A DNA stretch of 36,503 nucleotides from Arthrobacter sp. SO5 (GCF_020532805.1 NZ_MQTQ01000094.1:20795-57297); one strand, 5' to 3'. Shown: positions 1 through 8,223, counted from the first letter of the stretch. Notes: generated from the sequence alone by a model not told the origin. Made by a program: numbers and translations.

Positions 1-283
1 CGCGTTCGGCCGCCAGCGCCGCTGCCTTGCCTTCGAGGGTTTCGCGCAGTTCGAAGAGTTCGTCGATGTCCTCGAGCGAAATGTCGGTGACGACGACGCC
101 GCGGCCGCCCGCCGTCGTCGTCAGGCCCTCCGCGGTCAGCCGGCTCAGGGCCTCCCGCAGCGGGGTGCGCGAGATGCCAAGCCGCTCGGACTGCTCTACT
201 TCCGCAAGCACCGTCCCGGGCAGCAGACGCCACTCGATGATGTCCTCGCGCAGGGCCGCGTAGGCCTTGTCGCTCGCGCGCAT
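1..283 (-). CDS. GntR-family (FadR/FCD subgroup) regulator, partial
   Basis: The ATG is at 283 and the frame runs off the left edge, so only about the first 94 residues are visible. They form a GntR-type winged helix-turn-helix: an N-terminal helix (KAYAALREDIIEW), a recognition segment with the typical SRTPLREALSRLTAEGL pattern around residues 41-57, and a wing with GGRGVVVTDIS. The start of an FCD-type ligand domain follows (DIDELFELRETLEGKAA). Family members bind DNA as dimers and respond to organic acids. The gene diverges from prpE and two TGTATACA operators separate them, so it probably senses propionate or a methylcitrate-pathway intermediate. It may head a methylcitrate cluster beyond the left edge; that is inference. 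The family call is firm, the effector is not visible. Confidence 0.9.
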   Translation of the reverse strand, partial: MRASDKAYAALREDIIEWRLLPGTVLAEVEQSERLGISRTPLREALSRLTAEGLTTTAGGRGVVVTDISLEDIDELFELRETLEGKAAALAAER

Positions 284-326
284 CCTGACTCCTTCGCCCT
301 GCTCCTTCGTTGGCTGACGCACTCCA

Positions 327-399
327 GTGTATACACGGATGCAAAATTTGCCCAGCATATGCGGTCAATTAGCCCGCTCCTTGGTATCCGTGTATACAA
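327..399. promoter_or_regulatory. Paired GntR-type operators in the gntR/prpE divergent promoter
   Basis: A perfect 13-bp inverted repeat has arms TGTATACACGGAT (328-340) and ATCCGTGTATACA (386-398). Each arm contains the self-palindromic core TGTATACA; the left one extends to GTGTATACAC (327-336). FadR-subgroup GntR proteins typically bind short palindromes with a GTATAC-like core. The core centres are about 63 bp apart, close to six helical turns. TATACA at 393-398 could also serve as the -10 box of prpE, which would make binding repressive. Confidence 0.7.
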
Positions 400-470
400 G
401 ACCCTTGTGCCCGGCGCTCGCCGGGGCTACCATGAGCTCCATCACATCGTCGTGGACGGGACGCAATTTC

Positions 471-2369
471 ATGGGTACCAAGAACTACCGGGACAGCTAC
501 GAACGCAGCCTCGAGAAGCCCGCCGAATTCTGGCTGGAAGCCGCCGGGAAGATCTCGTGGTCAGCCGCTCCGCAGCAGGCCATTGATGAGAGCCGGGCGC
601 CGCTGTACGGCTGGTTCCCGGACGGCGTCCTCAACACCTCCTACAACGCGCTGGACCGGCATGTGGAGGAGGGCCGGGGCGGGCAGGACGCCCTGATCTA
701 CGACTCCGCCATGCTCGGCACGCAGCAGCGCTACACCTACGCTGAACTGACGGACCTCGTGGCCCGGTTCGCGGGGGTGCTGAGAAGCCAGGGCGTGGGC
801 AGGGGCGACCGTGTCGTCATCTACATGCCCATGATCCCTGAAGCCGCCATCGCCATGCTGGCCACTGCCCGGCTTGGCGCCGTCCATTCGGTCGTTTTCG
901 GCGGCTTTGCCCCCAAGGAACTTGCCGCCCGCATCCGGGACGCTGCCCCGACGGCCGTGGTCACGGCCTCCGGGGGCATCGAGCCCTCGCGCCGGATCGA
1001 GTACCTTCCCGCCGTCGAGGAAGCCCTGGGGCTGGCCGGAACGCCCGACACCCCGGTCCTGGTCAAGGCGCGGGACGGCTTCGCCTCCACGGTTGCCGGT
1101 CACGCAGGCTGGCTGGACTGGGACACCGAGATGGCCACCGCCGCACCCGCCGCGCCGGTGGACGTCAAAGCGACAGATCCGCTCTACATCCTCTACACCT
1201 CGGGAACCACCGGCTCGCCCAAGGGTGTGGTGCGGGACAACGGCGGCCACGCCGTGGCGCTCAGCTGGTCCCTGGAAAACATCTACGACGTCGGGCCCGG
1301 CGACGTCATGTGGACCGCCTCCGACGTCGGCTGGGTGGTGGGGCACTCCTACATCGTCTACGGGCCGTTGCTGGCCGGCGCCACGACCGTGCTCTACGAA
1401 GGCAAGCCCGTGGGCACCCCCGACGCCGGAGCGTTCTGGCGGGTGATCCAGGACCACAAGGTCAATGTCCTGTTCACCGCGCCCACCGCCCTGCGCGCCA
1501 TCCGGAAGGCCGACCCCGAGGCGGCGCTGCTCGGGCAGTACGACATGTCCAGCCTGCGGGCCCTGTTTGCGGCCGGCGAGCGGCTGGACACCGATACCTA
1601 CCACTGGGCCTCCCGGATCCTGGGCGTCCCCGTGGTGGACCACTGGTGGCAGACCGAAACAGGCTGGGCCATCTGCGCCAACCCGCGTGGCCTCGACGGG
1701 CTGCCCATCAAGGCGGGATCGCCGAGCGTGCCCATGCCCGGCTTCAAGCTCAACATCGTCGATGGCAGCGGAGAGGACGTCGAGGCCGGGACGGAAGGGA
1801 ACATTGTCCTGGCCCTTCCCCTGCCGCCGGGCACGCTCACGACGCTCTGGGCGAACGACGAGCGGTACATCTCCTCCTATCTGCAGGCCTTCGAGGGGTA
1901 CTACGCCACCGGCGACTCCGGCTACCGGGATGAGGACGGCTATCTCTTCGTGATGGGCCGGACCGACGACATCATCAACGTCGCCGGCCACAGGCTCTCC
2001 ACCGGCGCCATGGAACAGGTGATCGGCCAGCACCCGGCAGTTGCCGAATGCGCCGTGATCGGCCTCGCAGACCCGCTCAAGGGCCAGCGTCCCAGCGGCT
2101 ACGTGGTGCTCAAGTCCGGGGTCGACGTGCCCGAAGAGATCCTGGTCAGGGACCTGATCGCCCTGGTCCGGCGCGACATCGGCGCCGTGGCAGACTTCAA
2201 GCACGTCACGGTTCTCGAAGCGCTGCCCAAGACCCGCTCCGGGAAGATCCTGCGCAAGACCATGCGCCAGATCGCCGACGGCGACGACTATGTGGTGCCG
2301 TCCACCATTGAAGATGCCGGCGTGATCGACCAGCTCATCGAAACCCTCCGGCCCGGCGCCTCCGAGTGA
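471..2369 (+). CDS. prpE: Propionyl-CoA synthetase (acetyl-CoA synthetase family)
   Basis: Predicted 632-residue cytoplasmic AMP-forming acyl-CoA synthetase, probably activating propionate (ATP + CoA) for the methylcitrate or related pathway. The N-terminal ACS segment (YRDSYERSLEKPAEFW) is followed by the P-loop YTSGTTGSPKG at 242-252. The acyl-pocket region reads DHWWQTETGWA; acetyl-CoA synthetases usually have Gly where this Trp follows TETG, which favours PrpE over Acs. The C-terminal PKTRSGKILRK holds the conserved catalytic Lys592, a known acetylation target in this family. I chose ATG 471 because homology starts right after it and GGACGGGA lies just upstream. An in-frame ATG at 432 is possible; the longer frame from 327 would overlap the operators. 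The divergent GntR gene and operators suggest substrate-induced expression. Another short-chain acid is the main alternative substrate. Confidence 0.88.
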   Translation: MGTKNYRDSYERSLEKPAEFWLEAAGKISWSAAPQQAIDESRAPLYGWFPDGVLNTSYNALDRHVEEGRGGQDALIYDSAMLGTQQRYTYAELTDLVARFAGVLRSQGVGRGDRVVIYMPMIPEAAIAMLATARLGAVHSVVFGGFAPKELAARIRDAAPTAVVTASGGIEPSRRIEYLPAVEEALGLAGTPDTPVLVKARDGFASTVAGHAGWLDWDTEMATAAPAAPVDVKATDPLYILYTSGTTGSPKGVVRDNGGHAVALSWSLENIYDVGPGDVMWTASDVGWVVGHSYIVYGPLLAGATTVLYEGKPVGTPDAGAFWRVIQDHKVNVLFTAPTALRAIRKADPEAALLGQYDMSSLRALFAAGERLDTDTYHWASRILGVPVVDHWWQTETGWAICANPRGLDGLPIKAGSPSVPMPGFKLNIVDGSGEDVEAGTEGNIVLALPLPPGTLTTLWANDERYISSYLQAFEGYYATGDSGYRDEDGYLFVMGRTDDIINVAGHRLSTGAMEQVIGQHPAVAECAVIGLADPLKGQRPSGYVVLKSGVDVPEEILVRDLIALVRRDIGAVADFKHVTVLEALPKTRSGKILRKTMRQIADGDDYVVPSTIEDAGVIDQLIETLRPGASE

Positions 2370-2425
2370 CGGTGGTCGGATGGCCGCGGCGCCGGTTCTG
2401 CGTCGAGGGAGGCGTCCGGCGTGCC

Positions 2426-2773
2426 CTAATTCTCCCGGTCGATCTGCAGGTAGCTGAGTCCGCTGACATCGAGCCACCATTTCGCGGGAGTCTCCACGAG
2501 ACGCAGGAGAACGCCCCCGCAGGAGCTGCAACGTACAACGATTCCCGGGGCGTCGGCATAGACCGCTGCCTCCCCGAAGACCCGCACGGCGCCACAGTTC
2601 TTGCATCGTCCGATCGCTGTGATGATGTCAACGCGGAACAGCTCCCACAGCGGTCCTGCCACCGCGTTTCCGTCAAGATGAGGTATTGGATTGCCAGCGG
2701 TTCCCGCGATGTCCGGGTCCTCGGGGCGCGGGTCCTCGGCGCCAGGGGATGCGGAGCCGTTGTTGCCAGTCAC
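2426..2773 (-). CDS. Small zinc-ribbon protein (DUF6510-like)
   Basis: Predicted 115-residue soluble protein. After about 33 low-complexity residues comes a conserved-looking core LDGNAVAGPLWELFRVDI, then two CxxC pairs (Cys57/Cys60 in RCKNCG and Cys82/Cys85 in RCSSCG) that would bind one zinc. The end reads WWLDVSGLSYLQ. This matches the DUF6510 pattern as I remember it; no function is established. The GTG start at 2773 overlaps the stop of the reductase gene by 4 nt (GTGA), so the two are translationally coupled. A longer frame from 2845 would overlap the reductase by 76 bases and is less likely. The position as third gene of the molybdoenzyme module suggests an accessory, assembly or electron-transfer role, which is inference. 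Confidence 0.8.
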   Translation of the reverse strand: MTGNNGSASPGAEDPRPEDPDIAGTAGNPIPHLDGNAVAGPLWELFRVDIITAIGRCKNCGAVRVFGEAAVYADAPGIVVRCSSCGGVLLRLVETPAKWWLDVSGLSYLQIDREN

Positions 2774-3507
2774 CGGATTCCTCCCGTCCCGCCGAAGCGT
2801 TCGGTCTTGATCGACGCGGCCGGATAACCCGCCTGCACGAGCCATTCTGTGACGGTTTCGACAAACATTGTCTGACCACAGATGAAGATGTCGGGGGCAG
2901 GGTCCGCCGGCAGGATGTTTGCCAGCAGGGTTTCTGCGGTGAGCCGTTTCGGGGCGCTTGGCCAGCCCACTGGCACTTTGCGTGTGTAGAAGTAGTCGAC
3001 AGTGAGTTTGGGGGACTCCTGGCCCAAAGTGAGCAGTTCCTCCCGATAGAACCCCGCCTCCGGCGACTTGAGCGAGTACAGCAGCCGGAACGGTGACGGA
3101 TTCCCGGATTCCTCATGGGCGCGGATCATGGACATGAGCGGGACAATGCCGGATCCTCCGGCGATCAGCTGGACGGGGTTCGGGTCCGTGGGCCGCCAGA
3201 CGAACCAGCCGCCGACCGGGCCCCGGATCTCCAACTGGTCTCCGAGCATCAGGTCCCTGACCAGATAGGGGGAGACCTCCCCGTTGGCCAATTCGTCGAC
3301 CGTAATCTCCAGGATTTCGTCCATGCCGGCTGTAGCCACAGAGTATGACCGCACTGCCGTATAGCCGTCGTCCGCCGTGAGCCGGACATCGATATGCTGG
3401 CCGGCCAGGTTGCCGTTCAGGCCGTCCACGCGCAGCCCGATCGTTCTGGCCGATTCCGTTTCGGGAACGCCACTGACCACCTCGGCGACACGCCACAGGG
3501 TACTCAT
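2770..3507 (-). CDS. FAD/NAD(P)-binding ferredoxin-reductase-type oxidoreductase
   Basis: Predicted 245-residue cytosolic flavoprotein. The FAD-binding barrel carries RSYSVAT (53-59). The nucleotide-binding domain has GGSGIVPLMS (117-126), LLYSLKSPE (142-150), CGQTMFVE (from Cys210) and the terminal ERFGGTGG. There is no [2Fe-2S] domain at either end, so electrons must leave to a separate partner. The ATG at 3507 has GAGG 8 nt upstream and lies 10 bp after the molybdoenzyme stop. Its neighbour is a sulfite-oxidase-fold molybdoenzyme, so it plausibly passes NAD(P)H electrons to that protein. Family assignment is firm; the electron acceptor is inferred. Confidence 0.9.
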   Translation of the reverse strand: MSTLWRVAEVVSGVPETESARTIGLRVDGLNGNLAGQHIDVRLTADDGYTAVRSYSVATAGMDEILEITVDELANGEVSPYLVRDLMLGDQLEIRGPVGGWFVWRPTDPNPVQLIAGGSGIVPLMSMIRAHEESGNPSPFRLLYSLKSPEAGFYREELLTLGQESPKLTVDYFYTRKVPVGWPSAPKRLTAETLLANILPADPAPDIFICGQTMFVETVTEWLVQAGYPAASIKTERFGGTGGIR

Positions 3508-3517
3508 GCGTCCGGCC

Positions 3518-4111
3518 TCATGAGTAGCGCTCCTCGCGCCATGGGTCGCCGTAGATGTGGTAGCCGTTGGATTCCCAGAAACCGGGAACATCGTGCGGCA
3601 TCAGCTCGAGGCCATTGATCCACTTCGCACTTTTCCAAAAATAGAGGTGGGGTACCAGCAGGCGGGCAGGTCCGCCGTGGGCCCGTTCCAGCGGTTCGCC
3701 GTCGAATTCCCAAACCACCCATGCCTGGCCGCCTAGAAGGTCCTGTAGCGGGAGGTTGGTCGTATAGCCGCCGTAGGAGTGAGCAGTGGTGAACTCGGAT
3801 GTTGTTTCCACATCCTCGAATAAGGTGTCCAAGGACACCCCGCGCCACGAGGTGCCCAGTTTGGACCAGCTGGTCACGCAGTGAATGTCGGTCCGGATAT
3901 CAACCTGTGGCAGCGCCATAAACTCATCCCAGGACCAGGCGCGGCGATCTCCTGTCTCGGCTGCAAGGAAGAATTCCCAGTCCGCCGGGGCAACAGCGGG
4001 TGCAGGGCCCGCCGTCAGTACGGGAAAGCTTCCGGTCTCATACTGGCCCGGAGGCAACGCCGGATTGCCGGTTCGTCTTTTTCCATGAAAACGAGACGAG
4101 ATGATCTCCAT
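3518..4111 (-). CDS. Sulfite-oxidase-like molybdopterin-dependent oxidoreductase (YuiH-type)
   Basis: Predicted 197-residue protein made of a single Oxidored_molyb (SUOX-fold) domain. Cys78 in DIHCVTSWSKLG is at the position of the molybdenum-ligating cysteine. Other family features are HSYGGYTTNLPL (111-122), the cofactor segment HGGPARLLVPHLYFWKSAKW (145-164) and the end ESNGYHIYGDPWREERY. It has no Tat signal and no membrane segment, so it should be cytoplasmic, unlike MsrP or periplasmic sulfite dehydrogenases. The C-terminal dimerisation domain of true sulfite oxidases is absent. The ATG at 4111 has GGAGG 6 nt upstream. It is the first gene of a module with a flavin reductase and a zinc-ribbon protein. 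The substrate is unknown; a reductase acting on a sulfoxide or other oxide is one inference. Confidence 0.88.
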   Translation of the reverse strand: MEIISSRFHGKRRTGNPALPPGQYETGSFPVLTAGPAPAVAPADWEFFLAAETGDRRAWSWDEFMALPQVDIRTDIHCVTSWSKLGTSWRGVSLDTLFEDVETTSEFTTAHSYGGYTTNLPLQDLLGGQAWVVWEFDGEPLERAHGGPARLLVPHLYFWKSAKWINGLELMPHDVPGFWESNGYHIYGDPWREERYS

Positions 4112-4210
4112 CACGTGCCTCCAATGCGGGGCTCCGCCTGTCGAATGTACTTGCAACGATATGGCAACGGCACCACACTGGCCAGACCTGCGGACATTCT
4201 CCGCGGCTAA

Positions 4211-4250
4211 ACCGGTGGTGCTGCTTACGACGGCGGCCGGTTCCACCGGT
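4211..4250 (-). terminator. Possible weak terminator of the two-component operon
   Basis: ACCGGTGG (4211-4218) and CCACCGGT (4243-4250) form an 8-bp perfect stem with a loop of about 24 nt. It spans the stop codon of the response regulator and is followed, on the minus strand, by only a short TTT. The fold is clear but termination is uncertain. Confidence 0.3.
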
Positions 4251-4944
4251 ATTCGTTCTCGGGCCGGCCGGGGGCTCCGTAGCGCGGCATCCGGGTGGCC
4301 GTGCCGGCCTCGGCAAGGTATTCGAGGTAGCGCCGGGCGGTGACCCGGGACATGCCGAGCGCGTCCATTACCTCGCTGGCCGACACAGCACACGCCTGCC
4401 GCTTCATGAACTCTTGCACCGATGCCAGGGTGGACGCGGCCAGCCCCTTGGGCAGGGGTAGCTCGGACGGTGCCCGCAGGCTGGCGAATGCCTGGTCGAC
4501 GTCGCTCTGGGAGGCCCCGGCCCCGGCGTGTCCGGCGGCGGGGGAGGCGAGCTGTTCACGGAAGAGCCGGTAGCTGGCGAGTTTGTCCGCGAAAGTGGCG
4601 TAGGTGAAGGGCTTGATCAGGTACTGGACCACACCGGTGGCCACCGCACTGCGGACGATGTTCAGTTCCCGGACCGCGGTGATGGCGATGATGTCCGCGA
4701 AGAGCCCGGCGGCCCGCATCCGGCGCGCAATGTCGAGCCCGTGCAGGTCCGGCAGGTTCATGTCCAGCAGCACCAGCTCTACCGGGTTTCCCGCCGCGGA
4801 AAACTCCGTCATCAGCCGGAGGGCGGACTGCCCGTCGGGTGCCGAGCCGGCCAGGGCGAAGCCCTCCAGCCGGCCGATGTAGGCAGCATGGGCGGCTGCG
4901 GCGATGGGTTCGTCCTCGACGACGAGAACGCGGATGTCGCTCAT
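4225..4944 (-). CDS. CitB/DcuR-type response regulator
   Basis: Predicted 239-residue DNA-binding response regulator. The receiver domain (about 1-125) has acidic residues Glu10/Asp11, phosphoacceptor Asp61 in LVLLDMNLPD, Thr89 and Lys111 in LIKPF. After a linker, the C-terminal part (about 165-235) is a helix-turn-helix of the CitB/DcuR/DpiA kind (VSASEVMDALGMSRVTARRYLEYLAEAG). Family members act with CitA/DcuS kinases to control citrate or C4-dicarboxylate transport. Its ATG overlaps the kinase stop by 4 nt. With dctA divergent upstream, dctA is the most likely target. Confidence 0.93.
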   Translation of the reverse strand: MSDIRVLVVEDEPIAAAAHAAYIGRLEGFALAGSAPDGQSALRLMTEFSAAGNPVELVLLDMNLPDLHGLDIARRMRAAGLFADIIAITAVRELNIVRSAVATGVVQYLIKPFTYATFADKLASYRLFREQLASPAAGHAGAGASQSDVDQAFASLRAPSELPLPKGLAASTLASVQEFMKRQACAVSASEVMDALGMSRVTARRYLEYLAEAGTATRMPRYGAPGRPENEYRWNRPPS

Positions 4945-6674
4945 TTCTGTCCCTCGGCCGTCGTCGCCGGCGTCGTGGCCGCCGTGGCCGGATCCGTCCT
5001 GTCGGGAACCGCCCGAGCCGCCGGAGCCGTCGGCAGCGTGACGTGGAACAGTGCCCCGGCCGGGCTGGTGATGGTCATGCTACCGCCCAGGCGGTGCACC
5101 GCCTGCCGGACTAGGGCCAGCCCGAGGCCGCGGCCGGAGGGGCCCGCCGCCTTCGTGCTGAAGCCGTGCCGGAAGATTTCCTCCACAGCCTCCGGATCGA
5201 TGCCGGGCCCGCTGTCCTCCACCGTGATCCTTAGGGCGCCGGCGGCAGTCTCGACAGTCAGCTCCACGAGTTTCGGCGCCGGCGCCTCGGCGGCCGCGTC
5301 GATTGCGTTGTCCAGCAGGTTGCCCAGGATCGCCACCAGGTCCTGCACCGCCAACCCGGTCACGGCGGCGGATCCGGCCGTGTTCAGGATCAGTTCGACC
5401 CCGCGCTCGTGGGCTTCGGCGGCCTTGCCCATGATGAGCGCGCCGAGCACGGGCTCGTCGATGGAGCTCACCAGGTCATCGGTCAGCCGCTGGCTGAGCT
5501 CGAGGTCCTGCGTGGCGAACTCCAGTGCCTCGGTGCTTCGCCCCAGTTCCATCAGCGAGACGATCGTGTGGAGGCGGTTGGCGTGTTCGTGGGTCTGGGC
5601 GCGGAGGGCATCGGAGAGGGTGCGCATCGTTTCCAGTTCGCTGCCCAGGGATTCGATTTCGGTGCGGTCGCGGATAGTCGCCACGGTGCCGAACACAGGA
5701 GTGCCGGACACTGCGGCGCGCTGCCGTCCCGAGGCGGGGCCCGGCCCGACGGCGGGGCCCTGGTTGACCACCAGGACGCGGGAGCCGGTCAGATGAATCT
5801 CGTCGTGCGCGGTCCGGCCGGATTCGAAGAGCTCCTTGAGGCTGGGGGCCAGCGGCAACTCGGCGAGCGACGGCGCCTTCTGCCCGCCGGCTGAAGAGCG
5901 GAGCTCCGGAGGCCCGCCGTCGGATGACTGCGGGGCAAGCCCCAGAAGTGCTGCCGCCTGGTCGTTGTACATCACGACATTGCCCCTGGAATCCACCAGG
6001 ATGACGCCCTCGCGGACCGAGTGGAGGACCGATTCGTAGTAGGCGAAAAGCTGCGCGAGCTGTTCCGGACCCCAGCCTCGGGTCACCCTCCGCAGGTACC
6101 GTCCCAGCAGCCACGACGCGACAGAGCCGCCCGCCAGGAGTGCCAGGCTGATAGCCAGCAGCGCCGGCAGCCGGCCGGAGACGGCGATGTCCACAGTCCG
6201 GACCGTGACCCCCGCCGCGACGAGCGCGCGCACCGAGCCGTCAGGGTCCTTCACGGGAGCAATCGTTCGGACCGAGGGTCCCAGGGTCCCGGCGGTGATC
6301 TCTGTGAAGACTTGGCCGTTGAGGGCCGCGTCGACCGAACCGATGTAGGGCCTCCCCAGCTCCTCGTCGCGGGGATGGGTCCACCGTGTGCGGTCCGTGG
6401 CCATGATCGTGATGAAATCCGCGTCCGCATCCTGCATAACCTTCAGCGCATAGGGCTGAAGCAGGGCTGAGGGGTTCGCGGCGTCCGCCGCCTGCAGCAC
6501 CTGCGGGTTGTCCGCAACGGCGGTGGCGATGCCAGCCATTCGCCGGCCGGCCTCGTCATAGGCGTGGTCGCGCGCATCGACGAAGGCGGCCGTGCCCACG
6601 ATGGCCGTCAGGGCCAGCACGAACAGCAGATGGGCCACAAACAGCCTGCGGGCGATGCTCCAGCGGTGGATCAT
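4941..6674 (-). CDS. CitA/DcuS-type sensor histidine kinase
   Basis: Predicted 577-residue membrane kinase. TM1 is near residues 9-31. An extracytoplasmic PDC/PAS-like sensor follows, with features shared with CitA (WTHPRDEELGRPYIG and TLGPSVR). TM2 (LPALLAISLALLAGGSVASWLLG) leads to a cytoplasmic PAS domain (VLHSVREGVILVDSRGNVVMYN). The phosphoacceptor is His362 in QTHEHANRLHTI, the form typical of this subfamily. The ATPase domain has GNLLDNAIDAA, DSGPGID and GRGLGLALV. ATG 6674 has GGAAGG 5 nt upstream; an upstream TTG at 6704 lies next to the palindrome at 6706-6721 and is less likely. The sensor probably detects external C4-dicarboxylates or citrate, given the divergent dctA; the exact ligand cannot be read. 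Confidence 0.93.
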   Translation of the reverse strand: MIHRWSIARRLFVAHLLFVLALTAIVGTAAFVDARDHAYDEAGRRMAGIATAVADNPQVLQAADAANPSALLQPYALKVMQDADADFITIMATDRTRWTHPRDEELGRPYIGSVDAALNGQVFTEITAGTLGPSVRTIAPVKDPDGSVRALVAAGVTVRTVDIAVSGRLPALLAISLALLAGGSVASWLLGRYLRRVTRGWGPEQLAQLFAYYESVLHSVREGVILVDSRGNVVMYNDQAAALLGLAPQSSDGGPPELRSSAGGQKAPSLAELPLAPSLKELFESGRTAHDEIHLTGSRVLVVNQGPAVGPGPASGRQRAAVSGTPVFGTVATIRDRTEIESLGSELETMRTLSDALRAQTHEHANRLHTIVSLMELGRSTEALEFATQDLELSQRLTDDLVSSIDEPVLGALIMGKAAEAHERGVELILNTAGSAAVTGLAVQDLVAILGNLLDNAIDAAAEAPAPKLVELTVETAAGALRITVEDSGPGIDPEAVEEIFRHGFSTKAAGPSGRGLGLALVRQAVHRLGGSMTITSPAGALFHVTLPTAPAARAVPDRTDPATAATTPATTAEGQK

Positions 6675-6705
6675 CAACACCTTCCATGACCAATATGAAC
6701 GCAAC

Positions 6706-6721
6706 GGTGATGCGCATCACC
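6706..6721. promoter_or_regulatory. CRP/GlxR-like palindrome in the dctA/sensor intergenic region
   Basis: GGTGATGCGCATCACC is a perfect 16-bp palindrome. It fits the CRP-family layout TGTGA-N6-TCACA at 8 of 10 specified positions (GTGA-N6-TCAC). It lies 32 bp before the kinase ATG and 91 bp before the dctA ATG, so it could serve either promoter. Another dyad-binding regulator, including the response regulator itself, is possible. Confidence 0.55.
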
Positions 6722-6811
6722 CTCTCCTCGATGATGGGGTGACAAGCAGAACGCACGAGATGGGCCCACAGCTGTGAGGCACCGACGTCCAGCCTATCCA
6801 AGGAGAACACC

Positions 6812-8170
6812 ATGGCCTCTCAACGAGGAGAGTCAGCGTCACCCGACGCAACGATCGTCAAGAAGCGCAAGGGGCTCGACAAGTCCCACTACCTGTACAT
6901 CGCCGTCATCGTGGCCGTCATTGCCGGCGCCGTCGTCGGACTGCTGTTCCCCGAGGTCGGCAAGTCCCTCAAACCGCTGGGGGACGGGTTCATCAAACTC
7001 ATCAAGATGATGATCGGCCCCGTCATCTTCTGCACCATCGTGCTGGGAATCGGCTCGATCGCGAAGGCCGCCACTGTGGGCAAGGTCGGCGGACTGGCGC
7101 TCGCCTACTTCATCGTCATGTCCACTTTCGCGCTGGCCATCGGCCTCGTGGTGGGCAACCTGATCCACCCGGGCGAGGGCCTCAAGCTCGCGCCCTATGA
7201 TCCGAACAAGAAGGCAGCAACCGACAGCACGATTGACTTCCTGCTCGGCATCATCCCGGGCGACATCCCCGTGTTGCCGACGCTCCTCGCCGCGATCCTC
7301 GTCGGCTTCGCCCTCCAGAAGATGGGCCCGCAGGGGGCCCCGATCCTCAAAGCCGTCGGCTACGGCCAGGCCCTGGTATTCCGCATCCTCATCATGATCA
7401 TGTGGCTGGCCCCGGTTGGCGCCTTCGGTGCGATCGCTGCCGTCGTCGGAGCCACCGGCATGCAGGCCATCTTCAGCATGTTCACCCTGATGGCCGCCTT
7501 CTACGCCACCTGCGCGCTGTTCATCGTCGTGATCCTCGGCGGCCTGCTCCAGGTTGTCGCCGGGGTGAACATCTTCCGGCTCATGAAGTACCTGGCCCGG
7601 GAATACCTGCTGATCTTCTCCACCTCCTCCTCCGAAGCAGCGCTGCCCCGGCTGATCGCGAAGATGGAACACCTCGGTGTCTCCAAGCCGGTCGTCGGCG
7701 TGACGGTCCCCACCGGATACTCCTTCAACTTGGACGGCACCGCCATCTACCTGACCATGGCATCGCTGTTCGTCGCCAACGCCATGGGCACACCGTTGGA
7801 CCTTGGTGCCCAGATCTCCCTGCTGATCTTCATGATCATCGCCTCCAAGGGTGCAGCGGGCGTCACCGGCGCCGGCCTTGCCACCCTGGCCGCCGGACTG
7901 CAGGCGCATGCGCCGCAGCTGCTGGGCGGCGTGGGCATGATCGTCGGTATTGACCGCTTTATGTCCGAGGCACGCGCACTTACCAATTTCACCGGCAACG
8001 CCGTCGCCACTGTGCTGATCGGCACCTGGGTCAAGGAGATCGACGGCGGACAGGTTGAGCGTGTCCTCTCCGGCGCCGAGCCGTTCGACGAACAGACCAT
8101 GATCGCCGGCCACCACGGCGTGGTGGCCGAGCCTGTACACCCGGCCCAGCCGGTCCCGGCGAACGCCTGA
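6812..8170 (+). CDS. dctA: C4-dicarboxylate transporter DctA (DAACS family)
   Basis: Predicted 452-residue inner-membrane symporter for succinate, fumarate and malate. It has the family's hydrophobic segments from about residue 28 on, the KMMIGPVIFCTIVLGI segment, the serine-rich re-entrant loop STSSSEAALPRL, and the transport motif GYSFNLDGTAIY. GVTGAGLATLAAGL and the substrate-binding helix FMSEARALTNFTGNAVATV follow. Length is normal for DctA. AAGGAG lies 7 nt before the ATG. The divergent CitA/DcuS-type system and the 16-bp palindrome upstream indicate induction by substrate and possibly catabolite control. A strong terminator follows at 8224. Glutamate transporters share the fold, but the sequence and the neighbouring sensor favour dicarboxylates. 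Confidence 0.95.
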   Translation: MASQRGESASPDATIVKKRKGLDKSHYLYIAVIVAVIAGAVVGLLFPEVGKSLKPLGDGFIKLIKMMIGPVIFCTIVLGIGSIAKAATVGKVGGLALAYFIVMSTFALAIGLVVGNLIHPGEGLKLAPYDPNKKAATDSTIDFLLGIIPGDIPVLPTLLAAILVGFALQKMGPQGAPILKAVGYGQALVFRILIMIMWLAPVGAFGAIAAVVGATGMQAIFSMFTLMAAFYATCALFIVVILGGLLQVVAGVNIFRLMKYLAREYLLIFSTSSSEAALPRLIAKMEHLGVSKPVVGVTVPTGYSFNLDGTAIYLTMASLFVANAMGTPLDLGAQISLLIFMIIASKGAAGVTGAGLATLAAGLQAHAPQLLGGVGMIVGIDRFMSEARALTNFTGNAVATVLIGTWVKEIDGGQVERVLSGAEPFDEQTMIAGHHGVVAEPVHPAQPVPANA

Positions 8171-8223
8171 ACCATCGGCTTTGCTGCCATCGGATCACAG
8201 CAGCGGCCACGTTGATCACGGGT

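Noticed and set aside
561..2606. 681-codon minus-strand open frame across prpE
   Set aside because: It lies antisense to a gene with clear catalytic motifs, is Gly/Asp/His-rich like a shadow frame in high-GC DNA, and has no domain. The same applies to the long antisense frames at 6839-8140, 11683-13425, 14934-16733, 23474-25654 and the one at 26045-27559.
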